This document shows, piece by piece, positions 1 to 9,484 of a stretch of DNA of 64,000 nucleotides (the first letter of the stretch is position 1; each line of letters starts with the position of its first letter). A program made the position numbers and the translations under genes. The notes beneath the pieces were generated by a model that saw only the letters and a list, made by a program, of their open reading frames with translations, had not been told where the DNA came from and searched no databases. This DNA comes from Kastovskya adunca ATA6-11-RM4 (GTDB lineage: Bacteria; Cyanobacteriota; Cyanobacteriia; Cyanobacteriales; Coleofasciculaceae), in assembly GCA_019359445.1 (NCBI GenBank), contig JAHHHJ010000005.1:1-64000 (forward strand), written 5' to 3'.

Positions 1-190
1 TGATTTGTCTAGGTTCGGGGCGCTGGAGTCGGTTAGCCCTTCTCTTGAGCGCTTTCCTAATGTAACGTCAATAAATCCTTCTGTCAACTATTTAGAACAA
101 CTTTTTGGGACAATTCCCTCGATGCCTTTGTCTGCAAGCAATCTAAGCTAAGTTAGGTCTATGTGTTGTGGAAATTAAAGAAGTTCTATC

Positions 191-1078
191 GTGAGTGCGA
201 TCGCTGCTTTACCCCCTTTACTCGTTCTAGACCCTCTCCTCCAGCAGTGGCTACTTGAAGACATTGGTCGAGGAGATCGCACTACTCAAGGATTACTAGC
301 TGGAGCGGCCCGCCTGGGAAAAGCTAACTGGATTGCTAAAGAAGACGGAGTTGTAGCAGGACTTCCAGTTGCTGCACGTGTATTTCGCCTACTGAGTGAA
401 GAAGTTAGCTTTGCCCCAACCCTTGATGAAGGGGAGCGGTGTCAAACGGGACAAACCATCGCTCGTTTTCATGGTTCTCTGGATGCGCTGTTGATTGGAG
501 AACGAGTTGCCCTAAATCTGGCAATGCGCCTCAGCGGAATTGCCACCTTCACACATAGGTATGTCGAGAAGATCGCTGATTTACCTGCTCAATTAGTTGA
601 TACTCGCAAAACCACTCCTGGCTTAAGACTGCTAGAGAAGTATGCCTCGCAAGTAGGAGGAGCAATCAACCATCGGATGGGATTGGATGATGCGGTGATG
701 ATTAAAGACAATCACATTGCTGCGGCTGGAGGGATTGCCGCCGCCGTGTCTCGGCTTCGAGAACAAATTCCTTACCCCCTGAGTATAGAAGTTGAAACAA
801 CCACAATTACAGAAGTGGAAGCAGCGATCGCGAGTGCTGCCGATATCATCATGCTAGATAATATGCCTGTAGAGTTGATGCACAAAGCCGTACAACTGAT
901 TCGTCAACATCCTGCTCGCATCAAGATCGAGGCATCAGGTAACATCACCCTAGAGACAATTCGTGCGGTTGCGGAAACTGGCGTTGATTTTATTTCTACG
1001 AGCGCCCCAATTACTCGTTCAACCTGGCTGGACTTAAGCATGAACCTGGACACTAGCGTTGTTGATAGTTCTGCCTGA
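191..1078 (+). CDS. nadC: nicotinate-nucleotide diphosphorylase (quinolinate phosphoribosyltransferase)
   Basis: This cytosolic enzyme makes nicotinate mononucleotide from quinolinate and PRPP in de novo NAD synthesis. The 295-residue product has the family's usual length. It shows the N-terminal LLQQWLLEDIGRGDRTT stretch, the central DTRKTTPGLR substrate-binding motif, the basic HRMGLDDAVMIKDNH segment, and the C-terminal barrel motifs IEVETTT, IMLDNM and IEASGNI. The start is GTG; no ATG lies further upstream in frame. The 190 bases before it show no other gene. The next gene, argS, is 264 bases downstream on the same strand, and I see no sign that the two form an operon. Confidence 0.95.
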   Translation: MSAIAALPPLLVLDPLLQQWLLEDIGRGDRTTQGLLAGAARLGKANWIAKEDGVVAGLPVAARVFRLLSEEVSFAPTLDEGERCQTGQTIARFHGSLDALLIGERVALNLAMRLSGIATFTHRYVEKIADLPAQLVDTRKTTPGLRLLEKYASQVGGAINHRMGLDDAVMIKDNHIAAAGGIAAAVSRLREQIPYPLSIEVETTTITEVEAAIASAADIIMLDNMPVELMHKAVQLIRQHPARIKIEASGNITLETIRAVAETGVDFISTSAPITRSTWLDLSMNLDTSVVDSSA

Positions 1079-1342
1079 ATCTCAATAAAGAGAGATTTGT
1101 TCCGCTGCGTTGATAAGTTAACTCTCCAAAATGTCAAGATAGTAAAAAAGAAGTACTGTCTTTAAATATCGAGTGCTGTACTGCCCTAGCTTCAAGCTTC
1201 GTAGAGGGAAGTAACCATTCTCAAGCCAGTGCTAATTTTGTTTATTAGCAGCTTACTATTCGGAGCCTGAAATCCTTACAGGTAAGATTTTTCCGGCTTT
1301 GATCACAAACATAAAACTTTTAGAAGGCTTTGATCCTGCATC

Positions 1343-3100
1343 ATGAACTCCATTGTCGAACAACTCAAGACCCGCTTTACTCAAACACTAGTTGCCGCCT
1401 TTGGTGATGATTTTGCAGGGACAGATCCAATGGTGGTAGCAGCTAGTAATCCTAAGTTTGGTGACTACCAGTCAAATGTCTCTTTGTCACTGGCAAAAAG
1501 GTTAGGTCAACAGCCAAGAGCGATCGCGCAACAAATTATTGGGCATTTAGATGTGTCGGATATCTGCGAACCACCGACAATTGCTGGTCCTGGGTTTATT
1601 AACCTGACAGTAAAACCTGCTTACCTGGAAGCACAGCTTAATAATATTCAGATGGATCGGCGTTTGGGGATTCCAACAGCCAAGCATCCTCAGCGGGTGA
1701 TTGTGGACTTCTCTGCTCCTAATATTGCTAAGGAGATGCATGTAGGTCACTTGCGCTCCACTATCATTGGTGATTCCATTGCTCGGGTTTTAGAGTTTCA
1801 GGGTCATGATGTCCTGCGGCTGAATCATGTGGGTGATTGGGGGACGCAGTTTGGAATGCTCATTACCTACCTGCGAGAAGCCCACCCGGAGGCTTTGACT
1901 ACTGCTGATGTTTTGGACTTAGGAGACTTGGTCGCTCTCTATCGACAAGCAAAGCAGCGTTTTGATGCCGATGAAGATTTTCAAGAAGTATCTCGGCAGG
2001 AGGTTGTAAAGTTACAATCTGGTGCGGAAGATTCTCGCCGTGCTTGGCAGTTGCTGTGCGAACAATCCCGCCGGGAGTTTCAAGAAATTTACAACATGCT
2101 GGATATTCAGCTAACGGAACGGGGTGAGTCATTTTACAACCCGTTGCTTCCTGATGTCGTGAAAGACCTTGAGCAAGCAGACTTGCTAAAAGAAGATGCA
2201 GGCGCTCAGTGCGTTTTCTTGGAAGGATTTAGCAATAAAGCAGGTGAACCGCTACCCCTGATTGTTCGGAAATCTGACGGTGGGTACAACTACGCCACTA
2301 CTGATTTAGCCGCAATCCGTTATCGGATTGAGCAGGATAGAGCTGAGCGAATTATCTATGTCACTGATGCTGGACAAGCCAATCACTTTGCTCAAGTATT
2401 CCAAGTCGCGCGGCGAGCAGGTTGGTTGACAGATGAAGTTGAGATCGTACACGTCCCCTTTGGGTTGGTGCTGGGGGAAGATGGAAAGAAAATCAAAACT
2501 CGCTTTGGAGAAGCGGTACGGTTACGGGATTTGTTGGATGAAGCGATCGCTCGCGCTCGTGCCGATCTGGAAGCTCGACTCCAGAAAGAAGACCGCGAGG
2601 AAACGGAAGAGTTTAAAGTCCATGTTGCCAAGGTGGTTGGACTCAGCGCCGTTAAGTATGCTGACTTGAGCCAAAACCGTACGAGCAACTACATTTTCAG
2701 TTTCGACAAAATGCTTTCTCTCAAGGGCAACACGGCTCCTTATTTACTCTATGCCTATGCCCGCGTTCAAAGTATTAGTCGTGAAGGAGGTATTGATTTT
2801 GAGCAGCTGGGAGCAGATACCAAAATCCTGTTGCAGGAAGACACGGAATTGGCACTAGGGAAGCATTTATTACAAGTGAGCGAGATTCTCGAAGAAGTTG
2901 AGCACGATTTGCTGCCTAATCGCCTTTGTCAGTATTTATATGAACTAAGTCAAAAGTACAATCAGTTTTACGAGCAGTGTCCTGTGCTTAAAGCCGAGGA
3001 ACCTGTGCGGACATCGCGATTAGCGCTGTGCAATTTGACAGCTCAAATTTTGAAACTAGGGCTGTCGTTACTGGGAATACCTGTTTTAGAGCGGATGTAG
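1343..3100 (+). CDS. argS: arginyl-tRNA synthetase
   Basis: This class I aminoacyl-tRNA synthetase charges tRNA-Arg. The 585-residue protein has the ArgRS N-terminal additional domain (about residues 1-110), the HIGH-type signature in the HVGHLRST segment, a degenerate KMSK region in [15 protein letters not shown], as is usual for ArgRS, and the C-terminal DALR anticodon-binding domain ending in LGIPVLERM. The ATG start gives the normal N-terminus. The stop lies only 13 bases before the 3' end of the convergent, broken peptide deformylase gene. Confidence 0.97.
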   Translation: MNSIVEQLKTRFTQTLVAAFGDDFAGTDPMVVAASNPKFGDYQSNVSLSLAKRLGQQPRAIAQQIIGHLDVSDICEPPTIAGPGFINLTVKPAYLEAQLNNIQMDRRLGIPTAKHPQRVIVDFSAPNIAKEMHVGHLRSTIIGDSIARVLEFQGHDVLRLNHVGDWGTQFGMLITYLREAHPEALTTADVLDLGDLVALYRQAKQRFDADEDFQEVSRQEVVKLQSGAEDSRRAWQLLCEQSRREFQEIYNMLDIQLTERGESFYNPLLPDVVKDLEQADLLKEDAGAQCVFLEGFSNKAGEPLPLIVRKSDGGYNYATTDLAAIRYRIEQDRAERIIYVTDAGQANHFAQVFQVARRAGWLTDEVEIVHVPFGLVLGEDGKKIKTRFGEAVRLRDLLDEAIARARADLEARLQKEDREETEEFKVHVAKVVGLSAVKYADLSQNRTSNYIFSFDKMLSLKGNTAPYLLYAYARVQSISREGGIDFEQLGADTKILLQEDTELALGKHLLQVSEILEEVEHDLLPNRLCQYLYELSQKYNQFYEQCPVLKAEEPVRTSRLALCNLTAQILKLGLSLLGIPVLERM

Positions 3101-3113
3101 TAACCATTACTAC

Positions 3114-3665
3114 TTACAGATTCTGAATAATTTGTTTTTGATATTCTTGCTCTGTCATCAAATCCTGATTGCTTTCTACGCGATCGAGGAAGACAACGCC
3201 CTTAAGGTGATCCAGTTCATGTTGAAAAATTCGGGCAACAAAATCCTGCAACTCTTGTCGGTGTTGCTTGCCATCACGACTAGTGTATTCAACCTAGATG
3301 ACTCGATACCTAGGAACTAAACCCCGGATTCCTGGAATGCTTAAACAACCTTCCCAGTCTTTAATTATTTCTTCAGAATGGTCAACCAGGCGGGGGTTAA
3401 CCATTGCTGTGGGTTCCATTAACGGGGCATGGGGATAGCGGAGATTAGGACGAGAGGCCACAATGAACACACAGTGCTGTTCAGATACTTGTGGTGCAGC
3501 AATTCCCACGCCGTTTGCTGCTGTTACTGTCACGATCAGGTTATTGATCAAGTGTTGGATGTGCTGAGCGCTAATGTTTTCAATCAGCCGAGCAGGTTGG
3601 CGCAGGATAGGATTACCTAATTGAGCGATTTGTAGAGATTCAGCCATGATGAACTTTGTACTCAT
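3114..3665 (-). pseudogene. def: peptide deformylase, interrupted by an in-frame TAG
   Basis: Peptide deformylase removes the formyl group from nascent proteins using a metal held by one Cys and the two His of HExxH. Reading the minus strand from 3665, the 5' part encodes the GVGIAAPQ motif (residues 52-59) and EGCLS (105-109). An in-frame TAG (plus-strand cta, 3294-3296) falls at codon 124, and the same frame then continues open to a TAA at 3114-3116. That downstream part contains the HELDH metal motif (149-153) and a normal PDF tail, GVVFLDRVESNQDL. The truncated 123-residue product would lack two metal ligands. Either this copy is dead, or the stop is suppressed, or the base is a sequencing error. 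The start may instead be the ATG seven codons in (MAESLQ). Convergent with argS. Confidence 0.88.
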
Positions 3666-3917
3666 AGGCGATCGCTATACTAACGAAGAATCTTTACACC
3701 ACAAAAGTTGACCTGTGGTTCACCAAGAAGAGTTGTATAGCGGTAGATAATACTATTTTGCACAAGTAGGCGATGATGTTATCTACCTCAAAAAGGGAGT
3801 AAAGCTGAGATTGGCAATACATCTTCTACAGATTGTCTAGCAAGATGTGAACAAATCGCCGGAAGCTGCCCGTGTGACGCTGAAAGAAAATATCAAGACT
3901 ATGGTGGAGGAAAGCCA

Positions 3918-5294
3918 GTGGAAATGTCCTCAGAACAGCTTTGGAGCCAGGTACTGGAACGTCTACAGCTACAACTGAGCCGACCCACCTTTGAAACTTG
4001 GATTAAAACGGCTAGTGCCGAGCAATTGGACAATAATCGCTTAGTAATTCGTACCCCCAATCCTTTTGCTCGCAATTGGCTACAAAAGTACTACATCAAA
4101 ACAATTGCCGATGTTGTCCAAGACATCTTGGGTCAAGCGGTTGAGATTCAACTCACGGTTACCGCTGGCGATGATACGGCTAATACCAATGAGTCCCAGG
4201 CGTCTTGGTCACTTCCTGTGATGACTAGCGTTCCTGAAACTACGTCGAATAATCACCCACGACCTCCGGAACTCAATTCCAAATATGTTTTCTCGCGTTT
4301 CGTAGTGGGTTCCAACAACCGTATGGCACATGCGGCTTCTTTAGCGGTTGCAGAATCTCCGGGACGTGAGTTTAATCCATTGTTCCTATGTGGTGGCGTT
4401 GGTTTAGGAAAAACTCACTTGATGCAGGCGATTGGTCATTATCGATTGGAAATCGACCCGAACGCCAAAATTTTCTACGTCTCCACTGAGCAATTTACTA
4501 ATGACTTAATTGCTGCCATTCGTAAGGATAGTATGCAGAGCTTCCGGGAGCACTACCGTGCAGCGGATGTGATTTTAGTAGATGACATTCAGTTTATTGA
4601 AGGGAAGGAGTATACCCAGGAGGAGTTTTTCCACACCTTCAATACTCTGCATGAAGCAGGGAAGCAAGTCGTCATTGCATCAGATCGTCCTCCCAATCAA
4701 ATTCCTCGCTTACAAGAACGTCTTTGTTCGCGTTTTTCGATGGGGTTAATTGCAGATATTCAGCCGCCGGATTTGGAAACCCGGATGGCAATTCTGCAAA
4801 AGAAGGCAGAGTACGAAAACATGCGATTACCGCGCGCTGTCATTGAATACATCGCAACCAACTACACTTCCAATATTCGGGAGTTGGAAGGAGCGTTGAT
4901 TCGTGCGGTTGCCTATATCTCAATTTCAGGGCTACCGATGACGGTGGAGAATATCACGCCAGTGTTGAATCAACCGGCTTACAAGGTTCAGGCGTCACCA
5001 CAAGCCATTTTAATGGCGATCGCAGATACTTTTGATGTTTCGATTGAAGACCTAAAAAGTAACTCCCGACGCCGAGAGATTAGCTGGTCAAGACAAATTG
5101 GGATGTATCTGATGCGCCAACATACCGACTTGAGTCTACCAAGAATTGGTGAGGAGTTTGGTGGCAAAGACCACACAACCGTAATGTATAGCTGCGACAA
5201 GATTACTCAGTTGCGAGAAACCGATGCAACACTAGACCAGACTCTACGCCAACTTAGCGATCGCATTAATTTAGTCAGCAGAACTCAAAACTAA
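3918..5294 (+). CDS. dnaA: chromosomal replication initiator DnaA
   Basis: DnaA binds TTTTCCACA boxes and melts the origin as an ATP-bound filament. The 458-residue protein has domain I (residues 1-85, [10 protein letters not shown]), a short variable domain II, the AAA+ domain III with Walker [11 protein letters not shown] (159-168) and Walker B ILVDDIQF, and a C-terminal domain IV with the [18 protein letters not shown]-binding signature. The start is GTG with GGAGG seven bases upstream at 3906-3910. Immediately downstream is a cluster of DnaA boxes and then dnaN, the classic bacterial origin layout. Confidence 0.98.
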   Translation: MEMSSEQLWSQVLERLQLQLSRPTFETWIKTASAEQLDNNRLVIRTPNPFARNWLQKYYIKTIADVVQDILGQAVEIQLTVTAGDDTANTNESQASWSLPVMTSVPETTSNNHPRPPELNSKYVFSRFVVGSNNRMAHAASLAVAESPGREFNPLFLCGGVGLGKTHLMQAIGHYRLEIDPNAKIFYVSTEQFTNDLIAAIRKDSMQSFREHYRAADVILVDDIQFIEGKEYTQEEFFHTFNTLHEAGKQVVIASDRPPNQIPRLQERLCSRFSMGLIADIQPPDLETRMAILQKKAEYENMRLPRAVIEYIATNYTSNIRELEGALIRAVAYISISGLPMTVENITPVLNQPAYKVQASPQAILMAIADTFDVSIEDLKSNSRRREISWSRQIGMYLMRQHTDLSLPRIGEEFGGKDHTTVMYSCDKITQLRETDATLDQTLRQLSDRINLVSRTQN

Positions 5295-5580
5295 CCCTAA
5301 TACTTGGACGCTCAAGTTTACAGCTTGTGGAAAAGCTCTCGTTTTTTAGGGAAAACCTGAGGAAAACTCCTGGAAAAGTTGATTATTTTTGGGGAAATCT
5401 TGACTACGTATAAATACCCTGTGGAAAACTTGCCCTTTTTTCCACAGGTTTTCCACAGGGTACAAATCGCTGAAGGGGTTGGCGATCAAGTAACAGCCGT
5501 GTTTTTCCACATTTTCCACAGCCCCTACTACTACTATTAAAGAATAATTAATAATTAGTAGTAGTGATCAAGATGCTAAG
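5295..5580. other. probable oriC: DnaA-box cluster plus AT-rich block
   Basis: The dnaA-dnaN spacer carries six exact TTTTCCACA or reverse-complement sequences: minus orientation at 5326-5334 and 5420-5428, plus orientation at 5438-5446, 5449-5457, 5503-5511 and 5512-5520. The last two abut directly. Near-matches such as CCTGGAAAA (around 5370) also occur. An AT-rich, roughly palindromic segment at about 5526-5568 (ctactactatta facing taattagtagtag) follows and could be the unwinding element. Location and box density match known bacterial origins. Origin function is inferred. Confidence 0.82.
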
Positions 5581-5827
5581 GAGATCGCCAGAAAATCACT
5601 TTGTAACCTCTGCAACAAACTGTTTAATTTCTCCTAGGTAGCTCCTATTGAACGTTAACGGCATTTTCACTAGCAATTGGTGATTGACCAAAACCCATCT
5701 CAGACTTATCCTGATATAGCTCGTTAGCGTGGTTCAAGCTAGAAAAATAAATCTAGCTTCGTTTCGCAACTGGGTAGCCACTGTAGCCTACAAACAACGA
5801 CCTAGTCAGAACACCTTCAATTTGCTC

Positions 5828-6994
5828 ATGAAACTGGTCTGTACTTCATCTGACCTTAGCACTCACCTTTCTCTTGTCAGTCGTGCCGTTCCCTCTCGAC
5901 CGACGCACCCAGTTTTGGGCAATGTTTTGCTGACAGCAGATACAGAAACTTCAACGGTGCGCCTAACCGCCTTCGATCTGAGTCTGGGGATTCAGACTAG
6001 TTTTAGTGCCAACATTGAGTTGAGTGGGGAAATCACACTTCCGGCAAAACTTTTCAACGACATTGTCTCTCGTCTACCGGAAGGAGAGATCGCGCTAGAG
6101 GAAGTAGCTGATGGACAAGGTGGGGATAGTGCGATCGCGGTTCTTACCTCTAGTTCCGGACGCTACCAAGTACGGGGAATTAGTGCAGAAGAGTTCCCCG
6201 AACTTCCCGAAGTGACAATAGAGGGAGCAATTCAGCTTCCCGCCGAAGTCTTAGTACAAGGGTTACGTTCGACCTTGTTTGCCACTAGCTCTGATGAAAC
6301 AAAACAGGTATTAACTGGAGTTCATCTGACACTTGGGTCAGATAGCTTAGAGTTTGCAGCAACAGATGGTCACAGGTTAGCCGTCGTGCAAACCAGTAAT
6401 CAGGGAGAAGAGGAGGATCAACAGCCCATAACGATTGATACTCCCCTACAATTCACCATTCCTGCCAGAGCCTTGCGAGAGCTTGAGCGGATGCTAGCTA
6501 GTCGTCCAGCAGGGAGTATGGTAGCGCTACAGTTTGAAGAAGGACAGATCGTTTTCCAGGCAGAAGGCGATCGCTTAACTAGCCGTACCCTAGAAGGACA
6601 GTACCCAGCCTACCGTCAACTGATCCCAAATCAGTTTCAACGGCAGGTAACAATCGATCGGCGTCAGTTACTCAGTGCGGTGGAGCGAATTGCTGTCCTT
6701 GCTGATCAGAAGAACAACATTATTAAATTTACTATCGACAACGACAACCAACAGCTTTCCCTCTCCGTGGATGCTCAAGATGTCGGTAGTGGTAGAGAGT
6801 CACTATCAGCACAAATTACTGGCGAGAGCTTAGAGGTTGCCTTCAACGTTAAGTACTTGTTAGACGGCTTAAAGGCTTTGCCTACTTCTGATATTCAAAT
6901 GCAGCTTAATACAGGCAGTAGTCCAGTCATTTTAATTCCTTTAGGAGGCGTCAAGATGACTTATTTGGTTATGCCTGTGCAAATCCGAAGTTGA
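5828..6994 (+). CDS. dnaN: DNA polymerase III subunit beta (sliding clamp)
   Basis: The homodimeric ring clamp tethers the replicative polymerase to DNA. The 388-residue product has the three-fold clamp architecture, with conserved stretches PSRPTHPVLGNVLL, TDGHRLAVV and the C-terminal VMPVQIR. The frame is open back to a GTG at 5729, but the ATG at 5828 gives the standard cyanobacterial N-terminus MKLVCTSSDLSTHLSLVSRA, so I take that start. It lies about 300 bases after the last DnaA box and is convergent with the Get3-like gene. Confidence 0.96.
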   Translation: MKLVCTSSDLSTHLSLVSRAVPSRPTHPVLGNVLLTADTETSTVRLTAFDLSLGIQTSFSANIELSGEITLPAKLFNDIVSRLPEGEIALEEVADGQGGDSAIAVLTSSSGRYQVRGISAEEFPELPEVTIEGAIQLPAEVLVQGLRSTLFATSSDETKQVLTGVHLTLGSDSLEFAATDGHRLAVVQTSNQGEEEDQQPITIDTPLQFTIPARALRELERMLASRPAGSMVALQFEEGQIVFQAEGDRLTSRTLEGQYPAYRQLIPNQFQRQVTIDRRQLLSAVERIAVLADQKNNIIKFTIDNDNQQLSLSVDAQDVGSGRESLSAQITGESLEVAFNVKYLLDGLKALPTSDIQMQLNTGSSPVILIPLGGVKMTYLVMPVQIRS

Positions 6995-7152
6995 AATGAG
7001 CTACTAAATAGGCTTACACCAAAGATTAACGCCCGATAATTCCGGGAACAAGAGGAAGAAGGCGAACAAGATTCAGAACGGAGATCGATTAAGCGATCGC
7101 GTTCACTCATAAAACTCATCTTAGTTCGCCGACAGTCAACTCTAGCCAACGC

Positions 7153-8343
7153 TTAAACCTGCGCCGTCGTAGCAGCAAACTTAATCTTCAAATAATCTTC
7201 CTCCATTTTAGCTCCAGAGGGTTGTAAGGCAGCTAGGGCTTGGGGCAAAACTAGATTACGTCGGTGATTGCCGATGCGGATGTTGAGTTCATCCCCTGTT
7301 TTGCTCAGTTGGACATGGTCTTTAGGAATTCCTGGTAGATAAAGTTCCAAACTGTAGTGACCTTGGTTTTGTACCACCCGAATAGTATTTTCTTTGTAAT
7401 AAACTTGTGTAGGATCTTCTGAGCCGTATAAGGTTTCTTTTAGCCGTTCTAAAGCCTCTAAGCCACACATCTCTTCTGAATAGAGAGGAACTTCTTTAAC
7501 GGGTAGAGGATGAAAGTTGTCGTGAATTTCCTGACGATACTGCTGCTGATTCTCTTTCCACTGCTTGAAGAACGGGTCAGTCACTTCGTCGGGAATAATC
7601 CGATTAGCAACGACCATATCAGTCGCAACATTATATAAACTCAAGTAGGCATGAGCCCGTAAGGACTCCTTAATCACCATCTTTTCAGGATTGGTCACCA
7701 AACGTACCGAAGTTTGGGTGTTATCAGTAAGTACCTTTTCTAAGGCTTCAATTTGTTCATAAAACTCATAGGGCGCTTGCATTACTTCATTGTCTGGTAA
7801 GGAAAACCCAGCAATTGGTCGGAATAGCGGTTCAACAAGTGGTCTAAGCGCCACAGACATCTTTTGCAATGGCTTGTAAAAACGTCGCATGTACCAACCA
7901 CTAACTTCTGGCAGACTGAGTAAGCGCAACGCTGTACCCGTAGGGGCTGAGTCAATGATCAGAACATCATACTCGTTGGCGTCGTAATGCCGTTTCATCC
8001 GCACTAAGCCGAAGATTTCGTCCATACCGGGAAGAATTGCCAATTCTTCAGCTTGGACGCCATCTAATCCCCGCGCCTGCAAAACTTGGGTAATGTAGCG
8101 CTTTACCGCTCCCCAGTTTCCTTCTAATTCCATCAGGGCATCAAGTTCCGCACCCCAGAGATTCGGGCGAATGGCTATCGGTTCGTGCCCTAATTCTTGA
8201 TCAAAACTGTCTGCCAGGGAGTGGGCGGGGTCGGTACTCAAAACCAGCGTACGATAACCCAGTTCCGCGCAGCGTAGCCCTGTTGCTGCTGCAACGGAAG
8301 TCTTACCCACGCCCCCTTTCCCAGTCATCAGAATTATACGCAT
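7153..8343 (-). CDS. Get3/ArsA-family ATPase with C-terminal HSP20-like domain
   Basis: A P-loop ATPase of the ArsA/TRC40 (Get3) group. Seen: the deviant Walker A GKGGVGKT at residues 8-15, the [12 protein letters not shown] switch I segment, and [18 protein letters not shown] (switch II region). From about residue 310 a beta-rich segment ([20 protein letters not shown], then [15 protein letters not shown]) looks like the alpha-crystallin-like domain fused to ArsA homologues in phototrophs. Length is 396 residues. No metal-binding CxxC pair is visible. The role is uncertain: a chaperone for membrane-protein insertion is more likely than arsenite export, because no arsB or arsR lies nearby. 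The gene is convergent with dnaN. Confidence 0.88.
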   Translation of the reverse strand: MRIILMTGKGGVGKTSVAAATGLRCAELGYRTLVLSTDPAHSLADSFDQELGHEPIAIRPNLWGAELDALMELEGNWGAVKRYITQVLQARGLDGVQAEELAILPGMDEIFGLVRMKRHYDANEYDVLIIDSAPTGTALRLLSLPEVSGWYMRRFYKPLQKMSVALRPLVEPLFRPIAGFSLPDNEVMQAPYEFYEQIEALEKVLTDNTQTSVRLVTNPEKMVIKESLRAHAYLSLYNVATDMVVANRIIPDEVTDPFFKQWKENQQQYRQEIHDNFHPLPVKEVPLYSEEMCGLEALERLKETLYGSEDPTQVYYKENTIRVVQNQGHYSLELYLPGIPKDHVQLSKTGDELNIRIGNHRRNLVLPQALAALQPSGAKMEEDYLKIKFAATTAQV

Positions 8344-8385
8344 GAATACTTTAGCCTTGTATAAAAATGTTTACTTTTATACACT

Positions 8386-8775
8386 CTAACGATTTTTTGT
8401 TGATAAAACATGTTGTTTGAGAACATTGAGACGCGAACAGTCCCAGTAATCAATATGGGAAATAATTAACTGCTCGGCGTTGAGTTGGAGTTCGCTACAA
8501 CCGGGAATAGCAATGCGAGGTTTCCAGGGAAGGGGAGTATTCCAATTAAGAGTCCAACGCATTTTAATGGTGTCTCCTGAACGATGAATATCATGGAGAT
8601 CCATGCGGATGTTCAGGAAAAATATGCTGATCAACCTAATCATCATTTTGTAGCGCTCAAGCCCACGAAACTCGTTCAGTGGGTCTTTAAAGTAAATGTC
8701 TTTGGCATAAAGGCTGTAAGTTTGGTCAGTGGGGAATTTTTGATAGTCTGCTTTTAGCGTTTCAATAATATCCAT
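8386..8775 (-). CDS. DUF2358-like small conserved protein
   Basis: A 129-residue soluble protein, probably of the DUF2358 family of cyanobacteria and plastids, which has an NTF2-like cone fold. Seen: an N-terminal helix (IIETLKADYQKF), the segment IYFKDPLNEFRGLERYKMM, and beta strands ending in IISHIDYWDCS, a layout typical of NTF2-like proteins. The function is not known. The ATG is at 8775. The gene lies 43 bases upstream of the Get3-like gene on the same strand and may be cotranscribed with it. A strong perfect hairpin (8794-8820) lies just upstream. Confidence 0.7.
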   Translation of the reverse strand: MDIIETLKADYQKFPTDQTYSLYAKDIYFKDPLNEFRGLERYKMMIRLISIFFLNIRMDLHDIHRSGDTIKMRWTLNWNTPLPWKPRIAIPGCSELQLNAEQLIISHIDYWDCSRLNVLKQHVLSTKNR

Positions 8776-8793
8776 TAGCGCCAGGTTGTAGGG

Positions 8794-8820
8794 TTTAGGC
8801 AGGCGACATGCCTGCCTAAA
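8794..8820. repeat. perfect 11-bp inverted repeat with 5-base loop
   Basis: TTTAGGCAGGC and GCCTGCCTAAA flank GACAT. The hairpin lies between the stop of the 8837-9403 gene and the start of the DUF2358-like gene, both on the minus strand. There is no T-run after it, so it is a weak candidate terminator; a processing site or dispersed palindrome is equally possible. Confidence 0.7.
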
Positions 8821-8836
8821 GAGAATCTAACGATTT

Positions 8837-9403
8837 TTAATCAACTTCTGACCACAGGCTTTCTAAGCGACGCCGCCAAGCCGCCAGCACCTGTTCTCGC
8901 TCTGGGGTGGTCTGTTCCAGTCCCCCCATCAAGCCTTCTTCGTAAAAGCGGTCTAGGGTTTGCATGGTTGCTTCTAAGGATTGTCCTTGAAGCTTGGCTA
9001 CCTGAATAATCTGCCGAATGCGACTATCTGCGAACTGATCGAAGCTTGGGGATAGACCTTGTTGACGAAGAGAAATTAAGCGATCGCTGGCTGCTTTAAA
9101 ATCTTCTACACTCAGGTTTGCCAAACTGTGCTGAAAAACTCCCCACAACACTTCTCGACTTATGGCATAACGACTTTCCTGGGTTGCATCAAAATTTGCC
9201 TCTAATAATTGTTCAAAAAATGGTTGCGCTTCTGAAGCAGGCGCAATGGGAATAAGCATTCGCAACCAAGTCTGATCCTCTGACAGCAACACTAACAGCC
9301 GCCATTGAGGAGTTTCCACTTGCCACGAACTAGGGTCAGGAGATTGAACCATCGATGGCTCAAAAGAATTTGTAAGGGTTTGAGTTATTTCTTCGGGTGT
9401 CAT
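8837..9403 (-). CDS. conserved hypothetical protein
   Basis: I do not recognise this 188-residue protein. It begins MTPEEITQTLTNSFEPS, has a strand-rich N-terminal half (WQVETPQWRLLVLLSEDQTW, MLIPI) and a helical C-terminal half ending in EQVLAAWRRRLESLWSEVD. The layout recalls type-III-secretion-chaperone-like (CesT/YbjN-like) folds, but that is only a guess. An earlier TTG at 9430 would place the start inside the terminator hairpin of the upstream gene, so I prefer the ATG at 9403. It may be cotranscribed with the next two minus-strand genes. Confidence 0.7.
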   Translation of the reverse strand: MTPEEITQTLTNSFEPSMVQSPDPSSWQVETPQWRLLVLLSEDQTWLRMLIPIAPASEAQPFFEQLLEANFDATQESRYAISREVLWGVFQHSLANLSVEDFKAASDRLISLRQQGLSPSFDQFADSRIRQIIQVAKLQGQSLEATMQTLDRFYEEGLMGGLEQTTPEREQVLAAWRRRLESLWSEVD

Positions 9404-9414
9404 AGCTTCATCAT

Positions 9415-9442
9415 AAAAAAACCCCGGCAAGAAGCACGGGGG
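9415..9442 (-). terminator. rho-independent terminator of the Rho_N/DUF4912-like gene
   Basis: Read on the minus strand, CCCCG and CGGGG (plus 9437-9441 and 9422-9426) flank a 10-base loop and run into seven Ts. Confidence 0.8.
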
Positions 9443-9484
9443 AGAGGCGAAAAATATTAATTCAACACTGTTGGTGCCTGTTAT

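Noticed and set aside
3132-3320. 62-codon plus-strand ORF
   Set aside because: Antisense of the conserved 3' half of the deformylase gene.
6961-7149. 62-codon minus-strand ORF between dnaN and the Get3-like gene
   Set aside because: It lies in the gap between two convergent genes and overlaps the dnaN 3' end, with no recognisable protein.
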